Assembly (NCBI RefSeq): GCF_020786625.1
Contig: NZ_JAJGRC010000002.1
Coordinates: 372,001-436,000, forward strand
DNA from: Salinicoccus sp. RF5
Lineage (GTDB): Bacteria; Bacillota; Bacilli; Staphylococcales; Salinicoccaceae
DNA: 64,000 nt
Reading direction: 5' to 3'
This document shows positions 1 through 8,562 of this stretch, one piece after another. A program made the position numbers and the translations under genes. The notes beneath the pieces were generated by a model. It worked only from the letters and a program-made list of their open reading frames with translations, had not been told where the DNA came from and ran no database searches. Each line of letters opens with the position of its first letter. Positions within the stretch are counted from its first letter, which is position 1.

Positions 1-663
1 GGCTCTGCATGGTCGGAATCCCAAGTCATAGTTGAAGATATCCCCGGAGGGACTATCCACAATGGCGGCAGAATGGATATCGGACCGGATGGTCACCTCT
101 ACATCACTACCGGTGATGCCGGTAATGGGGAGTACAGCCAGGACACAAACAGTCTGGCTGGGAAGATATTGAAGGTTGCCCTAGATGGTTCGATTCCGGA
201 GGACAATCCTTTTGATAATGAAGTGTTCAGCTACGGCCATCGTAACCCGCAGGGGCTGGCATGGGATGAAAACGGCACCCTCTATGCTACAGAACATGGA
301 CCAAGCGGACATGATGAAATCAATGTCATCAAGCCGGGTGCCAATTATGGATGGCCGGTGATTGAAGGCGATGAAGAAGAAGCGGGGATGGAGACTCCGT
401 TGTATCATACAGGATCTGATACATGGGCGCCCTCGGGCATTGCCTATGACGGTGAGACGCTTTATATCGCAGCACTTAGGGGCAGTGAGGTCATCGCCTT
501 TGACCTGTCATCTAATTCCGCTTCCGCCTTCTATGATGAAGGCAGCCGGATGCGGGATGTAATTGTAGAAGACGGTCGGCTGTACACCATCACCAATAAC
601 ACCGATGGGCGGGGGGACCCATCAGAGGATGATGACCGGCTGCTTGAGCTGAAAATGGAATAG
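1..663 (+). CDS. PQQ-dependent sugar dehydrogenase family (glucose/sorbosone dehydrogenase), C-terminal part
   Basis: The reading frame is open from the first base, so the start lies outside the window; about 220 residues are visible. The family is a six-bladed beta-propeller that oxidises aldose sugars, usually outside the membrane, with PQQ as cofactor. Seen here: an H-N-G-G-R stretch followed by G-P-D-G-x-L-Y-I-T-T-G-D-A, then G-H-R-N-P-Q-G-L and E-H-G-P-S-G-H-D-E-I-N, all typical of this fold. Bacillales often keep such proteins as secreted lipoproteins, but the N-terminus cannot be judged here. The true substrate is unknown. The gene ends at a strong bidirectional terminator facing the next, convergent gene. 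Confidence 0.85.
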   Translation, partial: GSAWSESQVIVEDIPGGTIHNGGRMDIGPDGHLYITTGDAGNGEYSQDTNSLAGKILKVALDGSIPEDNPFDNEVFSYGHRNPQGLAWDENGTLYATEHGPSGHDEINVIKPGANYGWPVIEGDEEEAGMETPLYHTGSDTWAPSGIAYDGETLYIAALRGSEVIAFDLSSNSASAFYDEGSRMRDVIVEDGRLYTITNNTDGRGDPSEDDDRLLELKME

Positions 664-674
664 CTGAAGCCACG

Positions 675-709
675 AAAAAAGGTCCTGACCATGGTCAGGA
701 CCCTTTTTT
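675..709. terminator. Bidirectional rho-independent terminator
   Basis: The inverted repeat GGTCCTGACC/GGTCAGGACC (681-702) has six A on its left and six T on its right, so it can stop both the sugar dehydrogenase transcript and the convergent membrane-protein transcript. Confidence 0.85.
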
Positions 710-713
710 GTGG

Positions 714-1229
714 TTAAATGCTCTTATCCGCTTCGCCTGTTTCGTCGACGATGCCAAATGCATCTTCTTCCAGTTTACGGTTGTAGAGGAAGAGGATGAT
801 GATGGCCGCGATGCCTGCAGTCACAAAGTTCAAGAGGGCAAGCAGTGCAGCGACGCCGAGGTTCTTCGTATATGCCTTGAAGAGGCCCAGGAAGGCGATG
901 GATTCCATCAGTACATAGCTGATTGCGATGTCACCGATGGACAGCCCCATGATATAGATGACGATGCCGACGATGGCGAACACGAGACCTATTGTCTTGG
1001 GGTTGAATTGGCCACGCTCCGTTATATGGCCATCATACATCTGTCCACCAAGGTAGAATGTACCGAAGGGTACGAAGCCCAGTAATGGGATGTCGAGATT
1101 CTTCTTCTCTGCGACGCGGAACAGGAAATACCCCTGAAGCAGCCACTTGACGATGCCAAGCAGGAAAAAGAAGATTGCCAGCAATATGCCGATGATGGCG
1201 AGGCCTGCAAAAAGACCGAAAATTTCCAT
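714..1229 (-). CDS. Four-TM membrane protein of unknown function
   Basis: 171 residues with about four hydrophobic helices (roughly 5-37, 83-107, 108-122 and 127-150) and an acidic C-terminal tail. I do not recognise the family. The start is an ATG preceded by GAAGGATGTGATT. The gene is monocistronic: it lies between a terminator of the upstream small gene and the bidirectional terminator at its own end. A perfect 18-base palindrome in its promoter suggests a dedicated repressor, which is not encoded next to it. Function unassigned. Confidence 0.7.
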   Translation of the reverse strand: MEIFGLFAGLAIIGILLAIFFFLLGIVKWLLQGYFLFRVAEKKNLDIPLLGFVPFGTFYLGGQMYDGHITERGQFNPKTIGLVFAIVGIVIYIMGLSIGDIAISYVLMESIAFLGLFKAYTKNLGVAALLALLNFVTAGIAAIIILFLYNRKLEEDAFGIVDETGEADKSI

Positions 1230-1252
1230 ACGTAATCACATCCTTCAGTGAA

Positions 1253-1281
1253 ATTATACCATATACCGATATCGGTATAAA
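1253..1281 (-). promoter_or_regulatory. Promoter with an 18-bp palindromic operator in its spacer
   Basis: Minus-strand TTTATA (1276-1281), 17-base spacer and TATAAT (1253-1258). The perfect palindrome TATACCGATATCGGTATA (1262-1279) occupies the spacer and part of the -35, a classic repressor position. The cognate regulator is unknown. Confidence 0.6.
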
Positions 1282-1304
1282 AGAAAAGCAGGCCATGGGC
1301 CTGC
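1280..1304 (-). terminator. Terminator of the small TM2-like gene
   Basis: Stem GCAGGCC/GGCCTGC (1288-1304) followed on the minus strand by TTTTCTT. Confidence 0.7.
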
Positions 1305-1309
1305 TTTAT

Positions 1310-1558
1310 TTATCTGCCATATCTCCGGTAGTTTCTGGCGTTTATCTTTTCGGCACTACGGTATGCATCAATGACGGCATACAGCCATACGATTGGCAGG
1401 AACACGTAGCCGATAAGGATTATAGTCAGGGCTCCGTTGATCACCTGCAACAGGATGATGAAGACACCTTTTAGGATCTGCCCATTATAGATCTGGCCGA
1501 GACCGTTGATCAGGGCGCTCAATACTGCTGCAACACCTGAACTTTTTTGTGACGGCAT
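1310..1558 (-). CDS. Small TM2-domain-like membrane protein
   Basis: 82 residues with two hydrophobic helices joined by a short turn. The N-terminal part carries G-L-G-Q-I-Y-N-G-Q, the signature seen in TM2-domain and related small membrane proteins, and the tail is basic (R-N-Y-R-R-Y-G-R). I chose the ATG at 1558 because GAGGAG lies at the right distance upstream; an in-frame TTG 15 bases earlier would overlap that ribosome site. It follows the MMPL exporter gene by 42 bases in the same direction and may be co-transcribed, but it has its own terminator. Function unknown. Confidence 0.65.
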   Translation of the reverse strand: MPSQKSSGVAAVLSALINGLGQIYNGQILKGVFIILLQVINGALTIILIGYVFLPIVWLYAVIDAYRSAEKINARNYRRYGR

Positions 1559-1600
1559 ATATTCACTCCTCAATTATTCTTAACTTTTATTATTTACCCG

Positions 1601-4243
1601 TTATTCCTTGTCCCTAAACTTATGCTCACGTTCTCTGCCGCCCGGCATCCTGAACGGCCACCAGTTGCCGCGGCCGAATGTGATTACGAAGGCCGGCACG
1701 AGAAGAGGCAGTACGATGAAGGCATAGAATAGCAGGGCGAAGATGATGATGCTTGCGACCTGGATCAGAATGATCATGCCGGATGGCAGCAGCGCGGCAA
1801 ACGTACCGGACAGGATGATGACTGCAGTGATGACGACACCACCCATGCGTCTGATGGACTGTTCAATGGCATCGCGTATACTGCGTCCGGTCAGTTCCTC
1901 CCTGAACCGGTCTATGATGAATATGGAGTAGTCGATGCCGAGTGCCGCGAATATGATCAGACTGAAGAATGGCACAGCCCAGTTCAATTCACCGTAGCCG
2001 AAGAAGCCGAGCAGCCATTGTGTGATGGTGACGGAGGCGAAATAGGTGATGAATATGGAACTGATCATTGAAATCGGCAGGATCAGGGATCTGAAGATGA
2101 TGGCAAGGATGACGAACAGTGTCAGTATGAATATCGTTACGACACGATTGTAGTCATCATTGGAAATCTGGTTCAGGTCCCGGTTCATGCTTGTTACACC
2201 CGAGAAGTAGGATTCTGTGGATTCCCGGTCGAGACGCTGAAGTTCCCCGTCGACCGTCTCTTCAATCTCATTCAGTGTCGCCATGGCTTCATGGCTGTAT
2301 GGGTCATCAGCCAGAATGACGTTCATGATCAATGCTTCATTATCGCCGAATGCATACTGATCGGCAGCATCCTGGATGTCATCGTTGTCTATGAAGGACT
2401 GCGGCACGTGTATGCCGGTCTGGTCGACGGCTTCGTTTTCGCTGATCTCACCAAGTAGGGTGGACACTTCTTCGAGTCCATCCTGAATCTCATCGATGCC
2501 TTCGGCGGAATCGCGCAATCCATTGGAGAGCTCCGTCAGCTGCTCGTTGGCGGCTGTCTGCTGCTCATTCATCTGTGTATTGGCGGCTGCGACTTCCCCG
2601 GAAAGGGTGGTCAACCCTTCCTGAACTTGTGACAGCTGCTGGGCAGCGCCTTCAACATCTCCGGTCTGTGTCATGTACTCGGTGATCTGGCCGATATTGC
2701 CGTTGATTTCATCGATGCCGGATTCGAGTTCGGAAAGGTCTCCCCCTCCCATGTCATTATTGGCAAGGCTGTCGCTCGCATCAGTCAGTCCTTCTGATAT
2801 GTCACTCAGCCCGTCCTGCATATCAGCAATGCCTTCATTGGCCTGTTCAAGCTGATTGCGGACACCAAGATCTTCAATCTCTTCACCTGCTGGGCGTGTG
2901 ATGGTCTGCACTTCCTGTACACCTTCGAGGCTTGAGACTGTGGAAGACACGGCATCAAGTCTTGAGAGGCTTTCCTGGGTCAGCAGATCATCACCGTTCG
3001 AGACGATGACCCGGACAGGGAAGAGCTGGCCTTCATCGAAGTTCTCACTGACGACGTTGGTGGCATGTACTGCAGAGTAATCATTGTCCAGTTCCTCGAT
3101 GGAATCGAAGTTCACTTCGTCATCATAGAAGAGCGCGACTGCTATCAGGATGGCGAAGATGGAGAAGATGATGCGTGTCGGGTATTTCAATGAGAAGATG
3201 CCGAGCGGCGTCCATAGCCTGCTTTCCTTGAATTCCGTCTTCTTGATGTTCGGCCAGAATATGTACTTGCCGAGCAGGTGCATGAGGGCGGGAAGCAGGG
3301 TGAAGAGCGACAGCAGCAGGAAGACGACACCAAGTGCCACGCCGACTGCCGAGCGGTATATCTCGAAGTTTGCAAAGTAGAGTACACCGAATACGATCGC
3401 ACCGGAAAGGCCGCTGATGAAGACCGTCTTGCCGCCGGTGGAGAAGGTGCGGATGATGGCATCGTACTTGTCGTGATGCTCGAGCTCCTCCTTGAAGCGG
3501 TTGAGCAGCAGTATACAGTAGTCGGTCCCGATGCCGAACAGGATGACGATCAGGAAACTCTGGGTCTGTGGCGAGATCGGAAACCCGAACCATTCCACAA
3601 ACCAGGCAACGAACGACTGCCCGATCAGATAGGCCACACCGACTACCGCTACAGGTATGAAAGGTGTGACGATGGAGCGGAACATGAGCAGCAGTACTGC
3701 TACGACGATGATCACAGTAAACATTTCAGTGGACTGGATGCCTTCCATGGCATCCTGCTCCACCGTATTCTGGATCAGTTCATTGGAAGTCATGGAAGTG
3801 TCGGCTTCGGTCGGATTCATCTCCTCGATGAAATCTGCGACACCACCGATGTCGTTGACCGGACCGACATAGTCCATTGGAATCATGATTACGCCATTCC
3901 CATCGTTGATGAAGTTTTCCTGCACATCATCTTCAAAATCGAATGGGTTGATGACATTTTCGACACCTTCCACCGATTCTATCTCATCGATGTATGAAAC
4001 GATGTCGGATTCATGTGGCATGACCTCGCCATCGAACTCCAGTACAAGCGACATTGTTTCCTTGTCCTGATCGTATTCTTCAAGGAACTGCCGTGCCTGT
4101 TCACTTGGAGAATCATCGGACAGCTGGACGTCCCCCTTCTCTGCAGCCAACTGGGTAAGGTTTGGAGCAAGGATATAGGTCGTTACGGCAAAGATCAGCA
4201 TCAATGCTGTAATCGGCCATTTGAACTTAAGAATGTGTTTCAT
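1601..4243 (-). CDS. MMPL/RND-family membrane exporter
   Basis: 880 residues with the layout of MMPL proteins: TM1 (about 10-28), a large extracytoplasmic domain, five clustered TM helices (about 175-345), a second extracytoplasmic domain containing a long helical, probably coiled-coil insertion (about 455-620), and a second TM cluster. The proton-relay Asp-Tyr pair is present in both halves (G-T-D-Y-C at 239-243, G-I-D-Y-S at 769-773). The family exports lipids, fatty acids or toxic amphiphiles driven by the proton gradient. The ATG at 4243 lies 17 bases inside the end of the MarR gene with an AGG-type ribosome site, so the two are translationally coupled and MarR is the likely repressor. 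A MarR/MMPL pair of this type is known in Bacillus (YdgJ/YdgH). Substrate unknown. Confidence 0.85.
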   Translation of the reverse strand: MKHILKFKWPITALMLIFAVTTYILAPNLTQLAAEKGDVQLSDDSPSEQARQFLEEYDQDKETMSLVLEFDGEVMPHESDIVSYIDEIESVEGVENVINPFDFEDDVQENFINDGNGVIMIPMDYVGPVNDIGGVADFIEEMNPTEADTSMTSNELIQNTVEQDAMEGIQSTEMFTVIIVVAVLLLMFRSIVTPFIPVAVVGVAYLIGQSFVAWFVEWFGFPISPQTQSFLIVILFGIGTDYCILLLNRFKEELEHHDKYDAIIRTFSTGGKTVFISGLSGAIVFGVLYFANFEIYRSAVGVALGVVFLLLSLFTLLPALMHLLGKYIFWPNIKKTEFKESRLWTPLGIFSLKYPTRIIFSIFAILIAVALFYDDEVNFDSIEELDNDYSAVHATNVVSENFDEGQLFPVRVIVSNGDDLLTQESLSRLDAVSSTVSSLEGVQEVQTITRPAGEEIEDLGVRNQLEQANEGIADMQDGLSDISEGLTDASDSLANNDMGGGDLSELESGIDEINGNIGQITEYMTQTGDVEGAAQQLSQVQEGLTTLSGEVAAANTQMNEQQTAANEQLTELSNGLRDSAEGIDEIQDGLEEVSTLLGEISENEAVDQTGIHVPQSFIDNDDIQDAADQYAFGDNEALIMNVILADDPYSHEAMATLNEIEETVDGELQRLDRESTESYFSGVTSMNRDLNQISNDDYNRVVTIFILTLFVILAIIFRSLILPISMISSIFITYFASVTITQWLLGFFGYGELNWAVPFFSLIIFAALGIDYSIFIIDRFREELTGRSIRDAIEQSIRRMGGVVITAVIILSGTFAALLPSGMIILIQVASIIIFALLFYAFIVLPLLVPAFVITFGRGNWWPFRMPGGREREHKFRDKE

Positions 4244-4691
4244 CGTCTATACCTCCAGGTATGTATTTCAATATTGTAAGTGTGGCATCGTGCAGTGTGC
4301 GTGCTTCTTCCTGGGACAGCTCCCCGACATCTTCACTGATCTTTTCAAGGATGTTGTCCATGAACTCCTCGAGCAGTTCCTCGGCCTCCCGGGTCATATA
4401 GATCAGTTTGGAGCGCCGATCATTCGTAAGTTCATTCTGTTTGACCGTCACCAGGTTCTTCTGTTCAAGTTTTTTGACTGTATGGGTGACGGCACTCCTC
4501 TGCACATTCATCTCCGAGGCAAGCGCAGAGGGTGTTGCATGGCCTTTGAGGTAGATGTATTTGATGATGTCCATCTGGGTCTTCGAAATATGCATGCGCG
4601 CAACGGAATCCGTCACGTCACTGAAGACCTTCGTATAGCCATAGCCATATATATCCCTCAAGTTATGTACGATGTCATTTTCCCTTTTCAT
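4227..4691 (-). CDS. MarR-family transcriptional regulator of the MMPL exporter
   Basis: 154 residues from the ATG at 4691. The winged helix is visible: S-A-L-A-S-E-M-N-V-Q-R-S-A-V-T recognition region, followed by L-E-Q-K-N-L-V-T-V and the wing D-R-R-S-K-L-I-Y, which is the MarR D-x-R hallmark. Longer starts exist at 4721 and 4727, but these lie inside a perfect palindrome that looks like the operator, so I prefer the ATG at 4691. It is the first gene of a two-gene operon, overlapping the exporter by 17 bases. MarR proteins repress until a hydrophobic or phenolic ligand releases them; autoregulation is inferred from the operator position. Confidence 0.85.
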   Translation of the reverse strand: MKRENDIVHNLRDIYGYGYTKVFSDVTDSVARMHISKTQMDIIKYIYLKGHATPSALASEMNVQRSAVTHTVKKLEQKNLVTVKQNELTNDRRSKLIYMTREAEELLEEFMDNILEKISEDVGELSQEEARTLHDATLTILKYIPGGIDDETHS

Positions 4692-4712
4692 ATTATCGAT
4701 CCCCGCCTGATT

Positions 4713-4774
4713 GTTGAGCATGCTCAACTAATTGAAACATTCCATATTCTATCACGCCGGAAGAGTGGGGTCAA
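4713..4774 (-). promoter_or_regulatory. marR-mmpL promoter with palindromic MarR operator
   Basis: Minus strand: TTGACC (4769-4774), exactly 17 bases, TAGAAT (4746-4751). About 18 bases downstream of the -10 lies the perfect 16-base palindrome GTTGAGCATGCTCAAC (4713-4728), the size and symmetry expected of a MarR dimer site, placed to block transcription just after initiation. Confidence 0.65.
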
Positions 4775-4824
4775 AAGATAACCTGTGACAGTTTTGTAAA
4801 TGATGCAGCATGGACAAATGGCAA

Positions 4825-4851
4825 CAAAAAACCCCTCCTGAGTAGGAGGGG
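4825..4851 (-). terminator. Catalase gene terminator
   Basis: Stem CCCCTCC/GGAGGGG (4832-4851) followed on the minus strand by a run of T. Confidence 0.85.
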
Positions 4852-4862
4852 AGTACTTGATG

Positions 4863-6857
4863 CTATCTGTCCCAGACCCTGTGGCCTTTGACCGCTTCGA
4901 GGAAGCCGTCGAGGTTCTTTTCAATGTCTGCGACACCTTTGTCGTCCTTTGTGAAGGAGAGCATATCGAATATGTCGCCGGAATCAATGCCGTATCCGAT
5001 CGCCTTTTTATGCTTATATGCGATTTCCAGGTTTTCGATGACCGGTGCAGGCGGCTGTTCTTCACCCTTCAATATGATCATTGAGTCGAAGAGCACACAA
5101 TGGACGGTATCAAATGTCTCATCCAGAGTGATATCGCCGATCTTATATATCTTATCGGATATGAAAGTCACCTGCAGACCCTGTCCTTCGAGCTTGGACT
5201 TCGTTTCTTTCAGTGTCTGTTCAGCGACATCCGGCGTCAACATGACACCAACTGTACGGGTTTCCAGGGAGAAATTGGTGTTCTCCATGCTGAGGGCAGG
5301 GGAGCGTTTGGTATACGTGGATTCCTCCACTTCAGGCGGTGCTTCCACACCAACCTTATCAGCGACATACTCCGTCATATCGCGGTCGATCTTGTTCAGC
5401 AGTTTGTATATGGCGTTCTCCCGGATTGCCATATCGCATTTGCCCAATTCAAAGCTGAAGGCATCATATATATGCTGCCTTTCAGTCTCAGACATGGAAT
5501 TCAGGAAGAGTTTCGCCTGGCTGAAGTGGTCTTTGAAGCTGTCGCTTCTGGCACGGACTTTCCTGCCTTCGACCTTCTCGCTGTAGTGTTCGTATCCACC
5601 ATTTTCCGGAGCCAGAGGTTCTGGCTGATTATTGTTCATCGTATTATTGGAGTAGGATGTTTTGCCTTTATGGATATACATCTGGTTGTAGCCGTCACGT
5701 TGGTTGTTGGCGAATGGACACACTGGGCGGTTGATTGGAATCTGATGGAAGTTCGGACCGCCGAGACGGATCAGCTGGGTATCCGTATAGGAGAATAGTC
5801 TGCCCTGGAGCAACGGATCATTGGTGAAGTCGATGCCGGGAACGACGTGTCCAGGGTGGAACGCAACCTGCTCAGTCTCTGCGAAGTAGTTGTCCACGTT
5901 CTGGTTCAATGTCAGCTTACCGACGATCTGTACAGGCACTTCCTCTTCAGGCCACAGCTTGGTCGGGTCCAAGATGTCGAATTCCATTTCGAATTCGTCT
6001 TCTTCAGGGATGACCTGCAGCCCCAACTCGAATTCTGCTGGAATGCCATTCTCGATATTCTGCCACAGTTCCATGCGGTTGAAGTCTATGTTCTTGCCGT
6101 TGATCATCTGGGCCTCATCCCAGAGTACCTGGTGGGTACCGAATTTCGGCTTCCAGTGGAATTTGACGAAATGGCTCTTGCCTTCTGCATTGACCAGTCT
6201 GAACGTATGGACACCGAAACCTTCCATCATGGCTAGGCTTCTTGGAATGGCGCGGTCACTCATCAGCCACATGACCATATGGGCACTTTCGGTATTCTCC
6301 GATACCCAGTCCCAGAAGGTGTTGTGGGCGGAAGCCGCCTGTGGGATTTCATTATGTGGTTCAGGCTTTACGGCATGGACGAAGTCGGGGAACTTGATTG
6401 CGTCCTGCATGAAGAATACCGGCATGTTGTTGGCCACGAGGTCGAAGTTGCCTTCTTCAGTATAGAATTTCGTCGCGAAGCCACGTACATCACGCGGGAT
6501 ATCCATGGAACCGCGGTTACCGGCCACAGTGGAGAACCGGGTGAACACAGGAGTCTTCTTGCCGGGCTCGGTGAGGAACTTGGCCCGCGTGTATTTTTCC
6601 AATGATTCATACACCTCAAACTCACCATGTACCGCAAATCCACGTGCATGGACGATACGCTCGGGAATCCGCTCATGGTCGAAGTGGGTCATCTTTTCAC
6701 GGAAATGGAAGTCCTCCATCAGTGTGGGGCCGCGTTCACCGGCCTTGAGAGAAAACTCATCTTCGCTCACAGGTAACCCCTGGTTCGTGGTCAAAGGCGC
6801 TTCTTTTGTATTGTCAATCGTGTCCCTTTGATTCAGTTCATCTTTTTTCCTGGACAT
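4863..6857 (-). CDS. katE: Large-subunit (clade 2, KatE/HPII-type) catalase
   Basis: 664 residues, much longer than the usual 480-500 residue catalases, as expected of the large-subunit clade. Decomposes hydrogen peroxide to water and oxygen in the cytoplasm using haem. Catalytic His70 lies in R-I-V-H-A-R-G, Asn143 in V-A-N-N-M-P, and the haem-ligating Tyr357 in R-L-F-S-Y-T-D-T-Q. The last 150 residues (from about 515) form the flavodoxin/DJ-1-like domain of HPII enzymes. ATG with GGAGGG at good spacing. Monocistronic with its own terminator. A sigma-B-like promoter lies upstream, fitting the general-stress control of KatE-type catalases in Bacillus. Confidence 0.93.
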   Translation of the reverse strand: MSRKKDELNQRDTIDNTKEAPLTTNQGLPVSEDEFSLKAGERGPTLMEDFHFREKMTHFDHERIPERIVHARGFAVHGEFEVYESLEKYTRAKFLTEPGKKTPVFTRFSTVAGNRGSMDIPRDVRGFATKFYTEEGNFDLVANNMPVFFMQDAIKFPDFVHAVKPEPHNEIPQAASAHNTFWDWVSENTESAHMVMWLMSDRAIPRSLAMMEGFGVHTFRLVNAEGKSHFVKFHWKPKFGTHQVLWDEAQMINGKNIDFNRMELWQNIENGIPAEFELGLQVIPEEDEFEMEFDILDPTKLWPEEEVPVQIVGKLTLNQNVDNYFAETEQVAFHPGHVVPGIDFTNDPLLQGRLFSYTDTQLIRLGGPNFHQIPINRPVCPFANNQRDGYNQMYIHKGKTSYSNNTMNNNQPEPLAPENGGYEHYSEKVEGRKVRARSDSFKDHFSQAKLFLNSMSETERQHIYDAFSFELGKCDMAIRENAIYKLLNKIDRDMTEYVADKVGVEAPPEVEESTYTKRSPALSMENTNFSLETRTVGVMLTPDVAEQTLKETKSKLEGQGLQVTFISDKIYKIGDITLDETFDTVHCVLFDSMIILKGEEQPPAPVIENLEIAYKHKKAIGYGIDSGDIFDMLSFTKDDKGVADIEKNLDGFLEAVKGHRVWDR

Positions 6858-6896
6858 TAAAAATCCCTCCTGAATATTTTAGGCTCTATAGGAAGT

Positions 6897-6922
6897 TTAC
6901 CCGGCTTCCTTCCACAAATAAC
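6897..6922 (-). promoter_or_regulatory. Candidate sigma-B promoter of catalase
   Basis: Minus strand GTTATT (6917-6922), 14 bases, GGGTAA (6897-6902), close to the sigma-B consensus GTTTAA-N12-15-GGGTAT. It lies 40 bases upstream of the start codon. Confidence 0.45.
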
Positions 6923-6980
6923 ACAAATGTCGAAAAATTTAATGTTTCTTCCATATGAATTGTATGTATTCGACATGGAA

Positions 6981-7007
6981 ATGCCCCGGTTCACTGAGCC
7001 GGGGCAT
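6981..7007 (-). terminator. Hairpin at the end of the mannitol operon
   Basis: Nine-base stem ATGCCCCGG/CCGGGGCAT directly after the mtlD stop codon. It lacks a proper T tract, so it may serve as an mRNA 3' end or a weak terminator. Confidence 0.5.
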
Positions 7008-7012
7008 CCATA

Positions 7013-8119
7013 TCAGATTTTCGCTTCAATCTCTTCCAGTAATTCTTTTTCCAGGCCGCTGTGTTCGGAAAGGAAATGCGTCATGCCCTTCCCGGAGATG
7101 ACCTGGTTCATCTCCACCTGTTCAGGGTCATCCTCGTTGTCGAATTTCAGGGCATGCACAACCAGTTCCGACAATGCATCGTGGTCGTGGCCGTTTTCAT
7201 GCAGGTACACGAGCGGTTTGATGATGCGGTCGTTCGGGCCAAGCTTCCTGAGCACGCCCCGGCCGACACGGTCGAGATCATCGGAGAGGTATGGGTTTTT
7301 GAATCTGCCGATGATCTTGTCGATATACTGTGACTGCTCCGCCTGCGTAAAGTCATAATTTTCTGTAAGGTAGAGGGTCGTCTCGTTGAGCACATTCCTC
7401 AGGAAGACGACGACCTCGTCATCCTGCATTGCTTCCGAAACGCTCGTGTAACCGAGCGTCTTTCCGTAATAGGCGATGGCGGCGTGTCCTGTATTTACGG
7501 TGAACAGCTTCCTTTCGATATAGGGCATGAGGTCGGGTACATAGTTCACGCCATCGAGTTTATCGTCCCCCATCCAATTGTCGGCTTCGATGACCCATTC
7601 GTAGAAGGGTTCGACTTTCACATCAAGGATGTTTTCATTCTTCTGCATCGGGACGATGCGGTCCACTGCAGAGTTCGGGAATCCGATGTTCGTGAAGGCG
7701 TGGGTACCGACTTCAGCAGCAATGGCGTCTTTCAGAGTATCTGTGGCAAGGACGGCATTTTCACATGCGATGATGTTGAGGCTTTTCCCTTCACTGCGCT
7801 TTTCCAGGTGGGGCGCGATGGTTTTAGCAATGATCGGGAGGATGTTGACGCCGACCGCTGTCGTAATGATGTCCGCTTCCGCTATAGCCCGGGCCAGCTC
7901 CTCTGCATCCTTTGCGGTGTTGATGCCGGCCACTCCGCTGATTTCATAGGCGCCACCATTCTCTTCGGCGATATGCACAGTATATTTCCCATCCCTGTTC
8001 AGTGCATCTATGATCTCCTCATTGACGTCTGCGAATGTGATTTCATACCCATTATCATGCAGTACTTTGCCGATGAACCCACGGCCGATGTTTCCGGCAC
8101 CAAAATGAACGGCTTTCAT
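7013..8119 (-). CDS. mtlD: Mannitol-1-phosphate 5-dehydrogenase
   Basis: 368 residues. Oxidises mannitol 1-phosphate to fructose 6-phosphate with NAD+, linking mannitol uptake to glycolysis. The N-terminus shows the Rossmann motif V-H-F-G-A-G-N-I-G-R-G (residues 4-14) and the family segment G-F-P-N-S-A-V-D-R-I-V-P further in. I take the ATG at 8119, which has GAGGAG eight bases upstream; an 18-codon extension in frame lacks support. Last gene of the operon, starting one base after the mtlF stop, so expression follows the permease and regulator genes. Confidence 0.95.
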   Translation of the reverse strand: MKAVHFGAGNIGRGFIGKVLHDNGYEITFADVNEEIIDALNRDGKYTVHIAEENGGAYEISGVAGINTAKDAEELARAIAEADIITTAVGVNILPIIAKTIAPHLEKRSEGKSLNIIACENAVLATDTLKDAIAAEVGTHAFTNIGFPNSAVDRIVPMQKNENILDVKVEPFYEWVIEADNWMGDDKLDGVNYVPDLMPYIERKLFTVNTGHAAIAYYGKTLGYTSVSEAMQDDEVVVFLRNVLNETTLYLTENYDFTQAEQSQYIDKIIGRFKNPYLSDDLDRVGRGVLRKLGPNDRIIKPLVYLHENGHDHDALSELVVHALKFDNEDDPEQVEMNQVISGKGMTHFLSEHSGLEKELLEEIEAKI

Positions 8120-8120
8120 A

Positions 8121-8546
8121 TCATATCTCCTCATTTTCAAAGAGTGCGATGATTTCATCGGCAGAAGCGGCATTGATGACTTGCTTGGCGTTTTCCTCTT
8201 CCGAGAAAAGCACTGCTATTTTTTGGAGCATATCAAGATGTTCGTTGTCCTTGCCGGCAATGCCGAGTACGACTTTGGCTTCATTCCCGTCAAAGTCGAC
8301 ACCGCCCGGCACCTGTACGAGGGAGAGGCCGCTCTCGATGACGGAGGTCTTTCCTTCGTCTGTGCCGTGGGGAATCGCCAGGCCATTCCCCATGAAGGTG
8401 GAGACGACCTTCTCCCGCTCCAGCATGGAATCGATGTAGGCCTCCTCGACGGCGCCCTGCTGCACGAGCAGCCTGCCGGCCATTTCGATTGCTTCCTCCT
8501 TCGATCCTGCAGTCTGGTCCATTAGAATGTTTTCCTTCTTCAACAT
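8121..8546 (-). CDS. mtlF: PTS mannitol-specific EIIA component
   Basis: 141 residues. Accepts phosphate from HPr on a histidine and passes it to the EIIB cysteine of MtlA. The active His60 sits in G-L-A-I-P-H-G-T-D. The start at 8546 is favoured over an upstream in-frame ATG at 8555 because AGGAA lies at a workable distance only from the former. It sits between mtlR and mtlD, the order used in Staphylococcus. A stand-alone EIIA fits with the EIIA-lacking permease in this operon. Confidence 0.93.
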   Translation of the reverse strand: MLKKENILMDQTAGSKEEAIEMAGRLLVQQGAVEEAYIDSMLEREKVVSTFMGNGLAIPHGTDEGKTSVIESGLSLVQVPGGVDFDGNEAKVVLGIAGKDNEHLDMLQKIAVLFSEEENAKQVINAASADEIIALFENEEI

Positions 8547-8562
8547 GATGATCATTTCCTTT

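Noticed and set aside
3278-3997. 239-codon plus-strand open frame
   Set aside because: It lies antisense to the MMPL exporter, whose motifs are clear; it has no ribosome site and its composition (His, Asp, Glu and Arg rich) is that of a shadow frame.
5100-5798. 232-codon plus-strand open frames over the catalase gene
   Set aside because: Antisense to conserved catalase residues; two overlapping shadow frames of similar length occur there, as expected of codon-structured DNA.
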